This document shows positions 16,799 through 27,392 of a DNA stretch of 64,000 bases, one piece after another. Position 1 is the first letter of the stretch, and every line of letters begins with the position of its first letter. The DNA comes from Lonepinella koalarum (GTDB lineage Bacteria > Pseudomonadota > Gammaproteobacteria > Enterobacterales > Pasteurellaceae): positions 1 to 64,000 of the forward strand of contig JAUNED010000006.1 in NCBI GenBank assembly GCA_030525745.1, in the 5' to 3' direction. The position numbers and the translations under genes were made by a program. Below the pieces are notes generated by a model. That model was given only the letters and a program-made list of their open reading frames with translations. It did not search any database and was not told the DNA's origin.

Positions 16799-17062
16799 TT
16801 ATTTTTTCAATAAATCTGAAATAGTACGGTTGCATTTTTCTTCGCTAGACTTAAATTTTCCCATAGCATCAGAACAGTCAGCGATACTCATTGCTACATT
16901 CATTGCTTTCATTGGGTCAGCATTGTCTTTTACATACTGCATAATTTTTTGTTGTTCGTTTTGAGAGGATTTTGCGGCTTCTTTTAACGTCATTGAGCCA
17001 ACATTATCGCAAGCGGAGAGGATAAATGCTGTGGAAAGGGCAAAAATCAGAGATTTTTTCAT
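16799..17062 (-). CDS. Small lipoprotein of unknown function
   Basis: An 87-residue predicted lipoprotein: MKKSLIFALSTAFILSAC ends in the lipobox LSAC, giving a mature protein of about 70 residues. Two further Cys (ADCSDAMGK and EEKCNRTISD) probably form a disulfide. The helical mature part includes QQKIMQYVKDNADPMKA. No family is recognised. It is followed, 59 bases on, by another exported protein gene on the same strand, so they may form a unit. Confidence 0.7.
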   Translation of the reverse strand: MKKSLIFALSTAFILSACDNVGSMTLKEAAKSSQNEQQKIMQYVKDNADPMKAMNVAMSIADCSDAMGKFKSSEEKCNRTISDLLKK

Positions 17063-17280
17063 TGTTATACTCCATAAATTGATTTGAATAATGAGCGATT
17101 AACCTCGCCCGATAGATCACCTGACGAGATTATTTTGGCATTATATATTGTTTTTTTTTTGCACAATATGTTACTATTTTTTAATCAAAAAAATGATAGA
17201 GGGAGGAATGAGAAATGAATAACTAATTGATTTTTAGTAAATTTAACAATATCTATTTAAAGACGGAGTAAATCAGCTAA

Positions 17281-17316
17281 AAAAATGACCGCACTTTTAA
17301 AAGTGCGGTCATTTTT
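17281..17316. terminator. Uptake-signal palindrome terminator after the cold shock gene
   Basis: A perfect 36-base palindrome (17281-17298 with 17299-17316) contains ACCGCACTT and AAGTGCGGT back to back and ends in TTTTT on both strands. It terminates the cold shock gene on the minus strand. Confidence 0.9.
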
Positions 17317-17335
17317 GAATGAGTTTTAACAGAAC

Positions 17336-17545
17336 TTATGCTGTCACAACTACATTGTCTGCTTTTTTACCACGCTTATCATCAATTACATCAAAAGTGA
17401 CTTTTTGACCTTCTTTTAAGCTGCGGAAACCATCGCTTTTAATTGCTGAGAAATGCACGAAAATTTCTTCGCCTGTTTCTGATAATAAAAAGCCGAAACC
17501 CTTAGTGTCGTTGAACCATTTCACGGTTCCTGTGATTTGAGACAT
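17336..17545 (-). CDS. Cold shock domain protein (CspA family)
   Basis: A 69-residue single-stranded nucleic-acid-binding protein made of one cold shock domain. RNP1 appears as KGFGFL (about 15-20) and RNP2 as IFVHF (about 28-32), with the usual GTVKWFN start. It should act as an RNA chaperone. Which paralogue (cspA, cspC, cspD, cspE) cannot be decided from sequence alone. It stands alone with a long upstream gap (17546-17716), which may carry a structured 5' leader as in other csp genes, and ends in a strong palindromic terminator. Confidence 0.93.
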   Translation of the reverse strand: MSQITGTVKWFNDTKGFGFLLSETGEEIFVHFSAIKSDGFRSLKEGQKVTFDVIDDKRGKKADNVVVTA

Positions 17546-17716
17546 TGTGTATCCTAATATGAATGAAAATAAAGATAACTAAATAACACTGATTGAGAAT
17601 TGAGATAAAACGCAATATGGTAGGATTATTTATGTTCTGTTGCTTGTACAACAGTTGTCATAGTAGCAGTATATTGCTGAAATAACATCTTTTATTTTAT
17701 TATTTTGCGATTCTAT

Positions 17717-17744
17717 TCAAAAAAAATGCACCCTAAGGTGCATT
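17717..17744 (-). terminator. Terminator of the mla-murA-mpl gene run
   Basis: AATGCACC (17725-17732) pairs with GGTGCATT (17737-17744) around CTAA. On the minus strand the stem runs into eight T residues, 20 bases after the mpl stop codon. Confidence 0.9.
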
Positions 17745-17763
17745 CTATTAACGAAAAAAGGAT

Positions 17764-19137
17764 CTAAGCAAATTTTTCTTGAAGTTTATCCAACAGCTTT
17801 TGATGAATACCACCAAAACTGCCGTTACTCATCACAAGAATATGATCGGTTGGTTCCGCTTCATTCACAATCAGTTCCACCAGCTTATCTAAAGACGCAT
17901 GCCATTTCGCCGGTTGAATGCAACTATTGGCAATATCTACCACTTCCCAAGGAATATTATCCGGCTGCAACAAAAAAACCTGATCTGCGCGTACTAATGC
18001 TGGTGCGATTTCCTCTTTGTGAACCCCCATTTTCATTGTGTTAGAACGAGGCTCTAATACTGCTAAAATACGTACACCTCCGCCCACTTTATCTCGAAGT
18101 GCGGTCAATGTTGCTTGAATTTCTGTAGGGTGATGAGCAAAATCATCATATACCCTAATCTTATTCACTTCACCACGAACTTCAAGGCGTCGTTTCGCAT
18201 TCACAAATGTAGATAAGGCTTGTGCTGCATTTTCAATACTAACGCCAGCATGATGAGCGGCAGCAATTGCCATTAAACCATTGTGCATATTATGCTGGCC
18301 GACGATATTCCATTTTACTTCTGCCACTTTTTTCCCTTTATGAAACACAGCAAAATGGGAACTGTCGTTGGTTAAACGTTCTGCGTACCAATCTTGGTTT
18401 TCTCCCAAGAATTGCTTTTCTGACCAACATCCCATATCCAGTGTCTCTTTGGCACTGATTTCACTTGCAGAAGACAAAACCAAACCGCTACTTGGAATAG
18501 TACGAATCATATGATGAAATTGACGTTGAATAGCCTTTAAATCATCAAAAATATCTGCATGATCAAATCCGATATTATTAATAATCAACGTCTTTGGATT
18601 GTAATGCACAAATTTAGAACGTTTATCAAAAAATGCTGTGTCATATTCATCGGCTTCAATCACAAAATACGGGCTTTCAGTTAATCTGGCAGATACGCCG
18701 AAATTTCCTGCAATACCACCAATTAAGAAACTTGGCGATAACCCGTTTTGCTCTAAAATCCAAGTGAGCATACCTGTGGTCGTGGTTTTTCCATGCGTGC
18801 CGGAAACGGCAAACACCCAGCGATCACGTAATAAATTATCATGTAACCACTGAGGCCCTGAAGTAAAAGGCAAACAGTTTTCCAATACATACTCAATACA
18901 AGGGTTTCCCCGTTTCATCGCATTCCCCACAATCACCATATCCGGTGTTGGGTGTAATTGGGAAACCTCAAAGTGCGGTATGATTTCAATACCGTTTTGT
19001 TCCAAAAAGGTAGACATAGGTGGATATACATTAGTATCCGACCCCGTAACATGATACCCCATTTGTTTGGCAATAATCGCCACGCCTCCCATAAAGGTGC
19101 CACAAATCCCTAAAATATGAATATGCTTTTTACTCAT
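17764..19137 (-). CDS. mpl: UDP-N-acetylmuramate:L-alanyl-gamma-D-glutamyl-meso-diaminopimelate ligase
   Basis: Peptidoglycan-recycling ligase that joins recovered murein tripeptide to UDP-MurNAc. The 457-residue protein opens with HIHILGICGTFMGG, the Rossmann-like start of Mur ligases. It has the ATP loop SGTHGKTTTTGML near residue 115, EADEYDTAFFDKRSKF near 175 and the C-terminal DDFAHHPTEI motif near 330. Length and motifs match Mpl rather than MurC. It lies two bases after murA, so the synthesis and recycling steps are coupled in one message. Cytoplasmic. Confidence 0.95.
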   Translation of the reverse strand: MSKKHIHILGICGTFMGGVAIIAKQMGYHVTGSDTNVYPPMSTFLEQNGIEIIPHFEVSQLHPTPDMVIVGNAMKRGNPCIEYVLENCLPFTSGPQWLHDNLLRDRWVFAVSGTHGKTTTTGMLTWILEQNGLSPSFLIGGIAGNFGVSARLTESPYFVIEADEYDTAFFDKRSKFVHYNPKTLIINNIGFDHADIFDDLKAIQRQFHHMIRTIPSSGLVLSSASEISAKETLDMGCWSEKQFLGENQDWYAERLTNDSSHFAVFHKGKKVAEVKWNIVGQHNMHNGLMAIAAAHHAGVSIENAAQALSTFVNAKRRLEVRGEVNKIRVYDDFAHHPTEIQATLTALRDKVGGGVRILAVLEPRSNTMKMGVHKEEIAPALVRADQVFLLQPDNIPWEVVDIANSCIQPAKWHASLDKLVELIVNEAEPTDHILVMSNGSFGGIHQKLLDKLQEKFA

Positions 19138-19139
19138 GT

Positions 19140-20420
<1,281 letters not shown>

Positions 20421-20426
20421 CTACCC

Positions 20427-20684
20427 TTATTTAATCCCGTTTAATAAACGATCACGCTTCCATTTTTCTTGATCATAAGTTTTAATAGTTAAAGCGTGAA
20501 TTTCTCCGGTAGAGAAATATTCCATCAAAGGAGCATAAATAGTTTGTTGTTGTTTAATACGAGATAATTTAGCGATTTCATCATCTACCACAATCACACC
20601 AAAATGGGCATTTTCACCTTGTGCATAGACTTCAGTTAAGCCTAGTTTTTCTTTTAAAATCGCTTCAATTTGTTTTGGTTCCAT
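20427..20684 (-). CDS. ibaG: BolA-family protein IbaG
   Basis: An 85-residue BolA-like protein. It shows the family features KLGLTEVYAQGENAHFGVIVV and a C-terminal IHALTIKTYDQEKW with the His that helps bind an Fe-S cluster with monothiol glutaredoxins. In E. coli ibaG (yrbA) sits in the same place between mlaB and murA and is linked to acid stress and Fe-S trafficking. The position and length agree. The exact role in this organism is inferred from the family. Confidence 0.92.
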   Translation of the reverse strand: MEPKQIEAILKEKLGLTEVYAQGENAHFGVIVVDDEIAKLSRIKQQQTIYAPLMEYFSTGEIHALTIKTYDQEKWKRDRLLNGIK

Positions 20685-20708
20685 TGTTTTTTCCGTTAGA
20701 GTTACATC

Positions 20709-21065
20709 TTAAATAAAGGATTTCAGCCAATCGTCCAAATTGAACAAATCAGCTAATGTGAATAATTGAGGGGGAACATTCTCCAACCGTAATATAACGT
20801 GCGCCGATTGCATTTTACGGCAATTGGCAATCATTTCACATAACAGAGCAAACCCAGCACTGTCAATCCGTGTAATTCCGGCCAAATTCCAGTAAATATC
20901 GGTATGTTCCATTTGCGCATGGGATAAAAACGCAAAACGTTGTTGCTTTTGTTGAAATTCCTTCCACAAAGGCAACAACGTATGACGAGATAGCTCTCCA
21001 ATTAATTGGAGAGCTATTCTATCATCATTTATCGCTAGCGACCATTCGAGTTTTTCAGCTTGCAT
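20709..21065 (-). CDS. mlaB: STAS-domain protein MlaB of the lipid-asymmetry ABC transporter
   Basis: A 118-residue cytoplasmic STAS-domain subunit that binds the MlaF ATPase and stabilises the MlaFEDB complex in the inner membrane. The conserved STAS core is seen as LAGITRIDSAGFALLCEMI, where the Asp-Ser-Ala loop meets MlaF. The N-terminus is longer than in E. coli MlaB (about 97 residues). It starts six bases after mlaC and precedes ibaG. Confidence 0.88.
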   Translation of the reverse strand: MQAEKLEWSLAINDDRIALQLIGELSRHTLLPLWKEFQQKQQRFAFLSHAQMEHTDIYWNLAGITRIDSAGFALLCEMIANCRKMQSAHVILRLENVPPQLFTLADLFNLDDWLKSFI

Positions 21066-21071
21066 AATTGA

Positions 21072-21698
21072 TTATTTTTTCATTGTCACCGGCACGGCAG
21101 CTGCACGTTGAACTTGCTCGGTTAATGCGTCAATCCCCTCTTTACGTAAAATTGGTGCCCATTCTTTTTGCTTAGCCTCTAATACACTAAAAGTTTCGCC
21201 AATCATATCATAGACTTGCCAGTTTCCTGTTTTACTGTTTTTACGCCATAAAAATGTTGCTTTCAAAGGTTGTTCCTGAACAATTTTAATAGTGACTTTT
21301 GCATAGCTGTCGCCATCAAATTGCGCCGGCTGAATTTGAATATTTTGTCCTTTATACATCGTTAAAATTTGAGCATATTCACGTTCAATAAATTTACCAA
21401 ATTCCGCAAAAAAACGCTCACGCTGTTCCGGTGTTGTGGATTTAAAATATTGACCTAATACCGTAGAACCTGCCAAATTGACATGTACATAAGGCATCAA
21501 ATCTTGGCGTACCAAGGTTTTCAAATGGTTCGGATCAGCGTTAATTTTGCCTTGATCCGCTTTTAAATCAGCAAATAATTTATCTGCTGCTTTTTGTGTT
21601 AATTCATAAGGCCCCTCTGCCGCCATTGCCTGAAAAGCAAAAAGTGCGGTCAAAATCGCAATAGTTTTGCTAACCAACTGTTTAAACTGAATTTTCAT
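21072..21698 (-). CDS. mlaC: Periplasmic phospholipid-binding protein MlaC
   Basis: A 208-residue soluble carrier that ferries phospholipid between the outer-membrane MlaA complex and MlaD. A signal peptide ends AMAA near residue 26. The mature domain has the family signatures LKTLVRQDLMPYVHVNLAG, STTPEQRERFFAEF and GNWQVYDMIGETFSV. The first gene partner, mlaA, is not in the window, as usual in gamma-proteobacteria. It has the same order as in E. coli. Confidence 0.95.
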   Translation of the reverse strand: MKIQFKQLVSKTIAILTALFAFQAMAAEGPYELTQKAADKLFADLKADQGKINADPNHLKTLVRQDLMPYVHVNLAGSTVLGQYFKSTTPEQRERFFAEFGKFIEREYAQILTMYKGQNIQIQPAQFDGDSYAKVTIKIVQEQPLKATFLWRKNSKTGNWQVYDMIGETFSVLEAKQKEWAPILRKEGIDALTEQVQRAAAVPVTMKK

Positions 21699-21728
21699 TC
21701 CAACTCCTCACATTAAATGACTGAAAAT

Positions 21729-22229
21729 TTATTGTGCCGCAGGCTCTGCCGTCGGCTCTTTTTTATCTTTATCGCCATATAAGAATTGACCTATCAGATC
21801 TTCTAATACCATGGCCGATTTAGTATCAACAATTTTACTGCCTTCTTTTAACATCGCTGTTTCACCGTCATCAAACCCGATGTTTAATGCAATATACTGC
21901 TCCCCTAATAATCCCGATGTTTTAATTGATAATGAACTATTATCAGGAATTTCGTTATAAGTTTCATTGATTGCAATAGACACTTGAGGTAAATAGCTTT
22001 TCTCATCAAGAGAAATTGCCGTTACCCTGCCAATTACAACACCACCAACTTTTAACGGGGCACGGACTTTAAGACCGCCGATATTATCAAAAGTTGCAGT
22101 GACAGTATAGGATTTTTCCTGATTAAATCCCTGTACATTGGCCACTTTCAATCCCATAAAGACTAAGGCGGCAATGCCTAATAATAGGAATAAGCCTACC
22201 CAAAATTCATATTTAATTGTTTGTCTCAT
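21729..22229 (-). CDS. mlaD: MCE-domain lipid-asymmetry protein MlaD
   Basis: A 166-residue inner-membrane protein with one N-terminal helix (FWVGLFLLLGIAALVFMGLKVA) and one MCE domain (about 40-120). It forms the hexameric ring that passes phospholipid between MlaC and MlaFEB. Visible landmarks are the YTVTATFDNIGGLKVRAPLKVGG start and SLSIKTSGLLGEQYIAL. The C-terminal tail ends KDKKEPTAEPAAQ and is likely disordered. It lies in the mla operon. Confidence 0.95.
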   Translation of the reverse strand: MRQTIKYEFWVGLFLLLGIAALVFMGLKVANVQGFNQEKSYTVTATFDNIGGLKVRAPLKVGGVVIGRVTAISLDEKSYLPQVSIAINETYNEIPDNSSLSIKTSGLLGEQYIALNIGFDDGETAMLKEGSKIVDTKSAMVLEDLIGQFLYGDKDKKEPTAEPAAQ

Positions 22230-22270
22230 AATATGTCCTAATTTCTATTCAAATTTTGACCGCACTTTAA

Positions 22271-23050
22271 TTAACTACCAAACATCATTGCAGTTAAAAC
22301 AAAGTCCAATCCTAATACCACTAATGATGAATGCACCACTGTTTTCGTTGTTGCTTGGCTGATCCCTTCCGATGTAGGAATACAATCATAGCCATTAAAT
22401 AACGCAATCCAGACCACAGCAAAAGCAAAAACGATACTTTTAATAAAACCGTACAATAAATCTGTCGTTGTTACTGCATTTTGCATAACTGACCAAAAAC
22501 TGCCGGCATCAATGCCTTTCCAATCTACACCTACCAAAGCGCCGCCTATCACACCCACGGCAGTAAATAAAACAGCTAAAATCGGCATGGCAATCACACC
22601 GCCCCAAAAACGTGGTGCAATCACACGACGTAAGGGATCGACTGCCATCATCTCAAGACTGGAAAGCTGTTCTGTCGCCTTCATTAAACCAATTTCGGCG
22701 GTTAATGCAGAACCCGCACGACCGGCAAATAAAAGTGCGGTCACAACTGGCCCTAATTCACGTAATAAAGACAATGCCACTAACTGACCTACATTGGCTT
22801 CTGCTGCAAAATCCACTAATACCACATACCCCTGCAACCCTAATACCATACCGATAAAAAAGCCGGAAAGTAAAATAATCAACAGGGATTGTACACCTAA
22901 CACATATAGTTGTTTGATTAATAAAGGCGTGTGTTTGCGATACTGCGGCTTGCCAACCAAAGCACCCCATAACATAAATCCCGAACGCCCCAAGGCTTTT
23001 AGTAAATTCATCGCACTGCCACCCAAGGCTGAAATTGCTTTTACAATCAT
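22271..23050 (-). CDS. mlaE: Lipid-asymmetry ABC permease MlaE
   Basis: A 259-residue multi-pass permease of the MlaE/YrbE family, which forms the membrane channel of the MlaFEDB complex. Characteristic stretches are [50 protein letters not shown] and [17 protein letters not shown], the coupling helix that contacts MlaF. The start overlaps the mlaF stop by four bases. No unusual features. Confidence 0.95.
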   Translation of the reverse strand: MIVKAISALGGSAMNLLKALGRSGFMLWGALVGKPQYRKHTPLLIKQLYVLGVQSLLIILLSGFFIGMVLGLQGYVVLVDFAAEANVGQLVALSLLRELGPVVTALLFAGRAGSALTAEIGLMKATEQLSSLEMMAVDPLRRVIAPRFWGGVIAMPILAVLFTAVGVIGGALVGVDWKGIDAGSFWSVMQNAVTTTDLLYGFIKSIVFAFAVVWIALFNGYDCIPTSEGISQATTKTVVHSSLVVLGLDFVLTAMMFGS

Positions 23051-23856
23051 TTAAACAATTCCTCCACATAATCCATTGCAGGATAATGAAACCTTACTGG
23101 TCCGTCTTCTTGACCTTTAATAAATTGTACAACTTGTGGATCTTGGCTTAGTAATAAGGTTTCCGGTCTCCCCTCCGCAATTACCCGTTTATCTGCGATA
23201 ATATAAGCATAATCTGCAATGCTTAATACTTCTTGCACATCGTGGGAAACCACAATAGAGGTTAAATTTAGCGCTTCATTTAAACGCTTAATTAAACTAA
23301 TAATCACGCCCATGCTAATCGGATCTTGCCCGGTAAAAGGCTCATCATACATAATCAAATCCGGATCCAGTGCAATAGTTCTTGCCAATGCTGCACGGCG
23401 AGCCATCCCCCCAGACAGTTCGGACGGCATTAAATGCGCAGCCCCACGCAATCCTACTGCTTCCAATTTCATTAATACAATTTGACGAATAAGCTCTTCC
23501 GGTAATCGGGTATGTTCACGAATCGGAAATGCCACATTATCAAAGGTTGATATATCGGTAAATAATGCTCCCGATTGAAATAACATACCCATTCTCTGCC
23601 GCACTTTGTAAAGTTCGGAATTCGACATTTGACACAAGTCTGCGCCGTCAAATAGGATTTCTCCCTGTTCAGGCTGTAATTGACCACCTATTAATTTTAA
23701 CAAGGTCGTTTTGCCAATACCTGAAGGGCCCATAATTGCGGTGATTTTTCCTTTTTCTACCCGTAAATTGAGGTTATCGTAAATTAACCGCTCCCCTCGT
23801 TTAAAAGTGAGGTTTTTCACTTCAATCAGCGCTACCTCACTTATATTTTGTTTCAT
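23047..23856 (-). CDS. mlaF: Lipid-asymmetry ABC ATPase MlaF
   Basis: A 269-residue ATPase of the Mla complex. It has Walker [10 protein letters not shown] at about 43-51, the unusual signature [14 protein letters not shown] at about 147-160 (Met in place of Gln, normal for MlaF), and Walker [16 protein letters not shown]. It heads the mlaFEDCB-ibaG-murA-mpl run and is preceded by a plausible promoter (23921-23949). The complex keeps phospholipid out of the outer leaflet of the outer membrane, which matters for serum and bile resistance in this family. Confidence 0.95.
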   Translation of the reverse strand: MKQNISEVALIEVKNLTFKRGERLIYDNLNLRVEKGKITAIMGPSGIGKTTLLKLIGGQLQPEQGEILFDGADLCQMSNSELYKVRQRMGMLFQSGALFTDISTFDNVAFPIREHTRLPEELIRQIVLMKLEAVGLRGAAHLMPSELSGGMARRAALARTIALDPDLIMYDEPFTGQDPISMGVIISLIKRLNEALNLTSIVVSHDVQEVLSIADYAYIIADKRVIAEGRPETLLLSQDPQVVQFIKGQEDGPVRFHYPAMDYVEELFK

Positions 23857-23920
23857 GTGATTTCCCTAAAATTGCCTGTTTTCAACTGCACTTTGCCTCT
23901 ATATGGGCAAGAGGCCGCTA

Positions 23921-23949
23921 AGTCTAGCGTCAATACACCCAAATAGCAA
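23921..23949 (-). promoter_or_regulatory. Probable promoter of the mla operon
   Basis: On the minus strand TTGCTA (23949-23944) and TAGACT (23926-23921) have a 17-base spacer. Two short inverted repeats lie at and after the predicted start (CGCTA/TAGCG and GCCTCT/AGAGGC between about 23895 and 23930). They may belong to the end of the xseA transcript. Confidence 0.45.
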
Positions 23950-23990
23950 ATATACCCTTGTTTGACTATCAGCTTATCCCAATGTTCCGT

Positions 23991-25322
23991 TTATTGAATT
24001 TTTTCGATTTGACTGACTAAAATACCGTCACTTAATCGAGTTATCAGGGGTTCGCCAATCTTCACTTGCTGCACCGAATATAAAGTTTCTCCCTTGATAT
24101 TCTCTGTAATTGAATAACCTCTTGCCAATACATTAAGCGGGCTTAGACCATCTAATTTTCCACATAAACGGACAAATGCATGGTGTTTTTGTTTTAGCTC
24201 ATTTTTCAAAGCCATTTCTAGGCGTACTTCGAGTTGCTGCAATTGCTGAACGTCTTGCTGCAATCGATAAGGTAAGGGATTTTTTACCAAACGTTCGGAA
24301 AGTGCGGTAAATTTTTGCTGTGTTTTTTCCAATCGGGCTAGTATTGCTCGATTTAGCCGCAGGCTCAATTGAGTCGTACGGACTTTTTGTAAATTTAATC
24401 GGTTTTGTGGATGATAATGTTGCAGCTGTAGCCATAAACGTTGTAACCCTTGCTTTTTCTGTTGAAAAAAATAATCAACGGCCATTTCCAAACGCTGACG
24501 CTGATAATTCAAACGCTGCTCTAATTCCTGCTGATCTCGACTGACTAATTCTGCAGCAGCAGAAGGCGTTGGCGCGCGCACATCTGCAACCAAATCAGCA
24601 ATAGTGACATCAATTTCATGCCCTACGGCGCTAATAATCGGTAAATCGGAATGAAAAATGGCTCGGGCAACAATTTCTTCATTAAAACACCATAAATCTT
24701 CCAAAGAGCCACCACCACGCCCCACAATCAGCACATCGACTTCTTGCCGGAGATTAGCCAATTCAATCATTTGCACAATCTCTTGAGCAGCATCTTTACC
24801 TTGTACTGCACTGGGATAAATAACGACATTTAAACTTGGATCGCGGCGTTTTAAAATCTGCAAAATATCTTGCAACGCAGCACCTGTTGGTGAAGTAATA
24901 ATGCCTACACGTTTACAAAAGTGCGGTAGGTTTTTCTTGAGATGTTGAGAAAACAATCCTTCAGCAGATAATTTTAATTTAAGCTGCTCAAATTGCTGTT
25001 GTAACAAGCCTTCTCCGGCAGGGTGCATGGTTTCCAAAATCAGCTGATAATCACCACGCGGTTCATACAAACTCACCGAAGCCCGCACTAACACCTGCAT
25101 TCCGTTTTGTGGCGAAAATGTAACCCGCTGGGTTTTCATTCGCCACATTGCACAGCGTACTTGAGCATTTTCATCTTTAAGCGTGAGATACCAATGACCC
25201 GAAACAGGTCGGGTGAAATTGGAAATTTCGCCCATCAGCCAAATGGAAGCAAATTTCCCTTCTAACAATAAACGTACACCACTGTTTAATTGACTGACGG
25301 AATAAATATTATCTTGGTTCAT
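23991..25322 (-). CDS. xseA: Exodeoxyribonuclease VII large subunit
   Basis: A 443-residue nuclease subunit that with XseB degrades single-stranded DNA in both directions. The N-terminal OB fold (WLMGEISNFTRPVSGHWYLTLKD) and the catalytic domain (GVITSPTGAALQDIL, DVLIVGRGGGSLEDLWCFNEE, SAVGHEIDVTIADLVADVRAPTPSAAAEL) are intact, followed by a long coiled-coil region and a C-terminal ARGYSIT motif. Its start overlaps the end of roxA by four bases, so it is the last gene of the ratA-rnfH-roxA-xseA unit. xseB is not nearby. Confidence 0.96.
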   Translation of the reverse strand: MNQDNIYSVSQLNSGVRLLLEGKFASIWLMGEISNFTRPVSGHWYLTLKDENAQVRCAMWRMKTQRVTFSPQNGMQVLVRASVSLYEPRGDYQLILETMHPAGEGLLQQQFEQLKLKLSAEGLFSQHLKKNLPHFCKRVGIITSPTGAALQDILQILKRRDPSLNVVIYPSAVQGKDAAQEIVQMIELANLRQEVDVLIVGRGGGSLEDLWCFNEEIVARAIFHSDLPIISAVGHEIDVTIADLVADVRAPTPSAAAELVSRDQQELEQRLNYQRQRLEMAVDYFFQQKKQGLQRLWLQLQHYHPQNRLNLQKVRTTQLSLRLNRAILARLEKTQQKFTALSERLVKNPLPYRLQQDVQQLQQLEVRLEMALKNELKQKHHAFVRLCGKLDGLSPLNVLARGYSITENIKGETLYSVQQVKIGEPLITRLSDGILVSQIEKIQ

Positions 25323-26521
25323 TCAGTTAATAACACCCAACCGTCATCTAACCAGTTACACAAGCTGTCTAACAGCAATTCTAAGGCGGTTTCACTGTCT
25401 TCCACTTGTTCAATATAGCTGCTTAAATCTTCCCAATTTAAGGTTTCGCCGTCAGCCAAGCGTTTTAAAATTTCCGTTTCAATTAAATTGAGTTCATCCA
25501 GCCATTCGCCGTTAGCATAGATTTTTAGCGGCTGTTCGGTATAAGCTAATTTACTATTATTATCTTGAACCAATACAGCATTTTCGTCCATTAGCATCGC
25601 ACGCACGTCTTCCGGATCAGCCATATCCTCACCAAGCAACATTTCATAACGCCGAGTCGTCACCGTTGTGGCTACGGCTTGTTCAAATAAGCGATCAAAT
25701 TCTACTGAAGTCGCTATTTTGTCTAACCATTGTTGTTTTATTTGCTGCACCATAGTGCGGTCTAATTTTCCACAGTTTTGTGCACTAGGACTTAAACGTA
25801 ACGGCAGGAAAAATTCACTTAAATTAAAGTCCGGATTATCCAAACACAAGGCTTTATTCAAATTATCAAAGAGTTCCGATACATTAGGATAACGAAAACC
25901 GAAAGAAAAGGTTAAACAATCATCTTGTGCTACACCATAATGAGACAAACGAGGTGGCACATACAACATATCTCCCGGGGCAAGTACTTCATCAAAAATA
26001 ATTTCGCCCATATCATCAAAAATACGGATTGGCTGATTCGGTTTAAATTCCGTGCTTGGATCACACCATTTTCCCAACTGCCAACGGCGATGACCGTAAC
26101 CTTGCACTAAAAATACATCATATTCATCATAATGTCTGCCTACTGAGCCACCTTTAGGTGCGTAAGACACCATAATATCGTCCCGTTGCCATTGGGGGAT
26201 AAAACCGAATAAACGCCACAAATCGCCCAATTCCGGCGACCATTGTTCCATATTTTGTACTAATACCGTCCATTGTTCAGGCAAGTCGGCAAAATCCGAT
26301 GCATTCAAGGGACTTCTCGTCAATTTCCAATTATCTTCAGAATATTGCTTAATTAAACGAGCGGTTGCGTCTTCATTCTGAGCCAATTCAATAATATCTT
26401 GTGGTTCAAACTGTCCAACAATTTGCGGTAAACCGTTTTTAATTAATAGCGGTTTTTTCTGCCAATAATCACGTAAAAATACCTCAGCACTGATCTCTTG
26501 AGGTAAGCAATAATTAATCAT
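25319..26521 (-). CDS. roxA: Ribosomal protein uL16 arginine hydroxylase RoxA (YcfD)
   Basis: A 400-residue JmjC-like cupin 2-oxoglutarate/Fe(II) oxygenase. E. coli YcfD hydroxylates an arginine of ribosomal protein uL16. The iron site HxD...H is seen as [10 protein letters not shown] near residue 130 and LSHYGVA near 193, with the facial-triad fold around [13 protein letters not shown]. The C-terminal winged-helix-like part is acidic. It overlaps rnfH by eight bases and xseA by four, so translation is coupled. Activity depends on oxygen, so it may sense oxygen supply to translation. Confidence 0.9.
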   Translation of the reverse strand: MINYCLPQEISAEVFLRDYWQKKPLLIKNGLPQIVGQFEPQDIIELAQNEDATARLIKQYSEDNWKLTRSPLNASDFADLPEQWTVLVQNMEQWSPELGDLWRLFGFIPQWQRDDIMVSYAPKGGSVGRHYDEYDVFLVQGYGHRRWQLGKWCDPSTEFKPNQPIRIFDDMGEIIFDEVLAPGDMLYVPPRLSHYGVAQDDCLTFSFGFRYPNVSELFDNLNKALCLDNPDFNLSEFFLPLRLSPSAQNCGKLDRTMVQQIKQQWLDKIATSVEFDRLFEQAVATTVTTRRYEMLLGEDMADPEDVRAMLMDENAVLVQDNNSKLAYTEQPLKIYANGEWLDELNLIETEILKRLADGETLNWEDLSSYIEQVEDSETALELLLDSLCNWLDDGWVLLTE

Positions 26522-26861
26522 GTTGAGCCTCCTGTTTGGCTTGTTTTTCCGCTAATTTTTCCGCTTTTTTCTTTTCTTCTGCTTCTTTGGCTTGTTGTTC
26601 CGCCCGCAGACGGCGAATTTCTTTCGGATCAGCTAATAAAGGACGATAAATCTCAATCCGCTCCCCGTCCGACAAAATATCGGTTAATTTTGCAGGACGG
26701 CTAAAAATACCGACTTTATTTTCTTTTAAGTTAATTTCCGGATATTGTTGCAAAACGCCGGATTGCAAAATAGCTGCCTCAACGCTCGTGCCGTCTTCCA
26801 ATTCAAAGTATTTTAAATAATAACGTTCAGGCAAGGCATAAGCGATTTCAATTTTAATCAT
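26514..26861 (-). CDS. rnfH: RnfH-family ubiquitin-like protein
   Basis: A 115-residue protein with a ubiquitin-like RnfH domain (about 1-85: [55 protein letters not shown]). A Lys/Glu/Ala-rich helical tail of about 25 residues makes it longer than E. coli RnfH (96 residues). Function is not established. The ratA-rnfH pairing is conserved in gamma-proteobacteria. Four-base overlap with ratA. Confidence 0.88.
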   Translation of the reverse strand: MIKIEIAYALPERYYLKYFELEDGTSVEAAILQSGVLQQYPEINLKENKVGIFSRPAKLTDILSDGERIEIYRPLLADPKEIRRLRAEQQAKEAEEKKKAEKLAEKQAKQEAQHD

Positions 26862-27289
26862 TGATATACCTCTTTTGCCCGTTGCTTAAAGGCTTCCACC
26901 ATTTTTCCGGTTAAATGGGTAAAAACTTGCCCGAAAGCAAAGGAAATTAACGGGTTGGCAAATTCAAATTCCAACTGCAAACTAATTTGGCAAGATTGCT
27001 CGTCAATTTCTGCAAAACGCCATTCGCCTTGCAAGAATTTAAACGGTCCTTCCACTAACTGCATTTGAATAGAACGGTTAGGTTGTAATTGATTTTGGGT
27101 GGTAAAAGTTTGGCTGATACCGGCTTTACTAATGGTCAATTCACCCACCAGCTGATTTTCAGTTTGGCTCAGTGTGCGGCTTGCCACACAACCCGGTACA
27201 AATTCGGGATAACGCTCATAATTATTCACCAAATCGTACATTTGTTTGGCACTATAAGCCACTAAAGCGGTTTGATTGATTTTTGGCAT
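26858..27289 (-). CDS. ratA: RatA, START-domain ribosome-association / ubiquinone-binding family protein
   Basis: A 143-residue START-like (COQ10 family) protein: [33 protein letters not shown] is the typical N-terminus and [23 protein letters not shown] the C-terminal helix. E. coli RatA was reported to block 70S assembly, while the family elsewhere binds ubiquinone. It opens the operon ratA-rnfH-roxA-xseA. The usual divergent neighbour smpB is absent; tldD lies upstream instead. Confidence 0.9.
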   Translation of the reverse strand: MPKINQTALVAYSAKQMYDLVNNYERYPEFVPGCVASRTLSQTENQLVGELTISKAGISQTFTTQNQLQPNRSIQMQLVEGPFKFLQGEWRFAEIDEQSCQISLQLEFEFANPLISFAFGQVFTHLTGKMVEAFKQRAKEVYQ

Positions 27290-27321
27290 AGGATTTGTCT
27301 CTCAAAATTTGCCCTATTATA

Positions 27322-27363
27322 CAAAAAGTGCGGTAGAAATTTTGTGAATTTTACACCGCACTT
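27322..27363 (-). terminator. Uptake-signal pair terminator of tldD
   Basis: AAGTGCGGT (27326-27334) and ACCGCACTT (27355-27363) are inverted and, read on the minus strand, are followed by TTTTTGT. The hairpin lies just after tldD and before the ratA promoter. Confidence 0.8.
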
Positions 27364-27392
27364 CATTAAGATTAAGCGAAATTTAAACTGAT

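Noticed and set aside
18638..18853. Antisense reading frames in mpl, murA, mla and other long genes
   Set aside because: They lack ribosome sites and family matches and lie fully within well-supported genes on the other strand.
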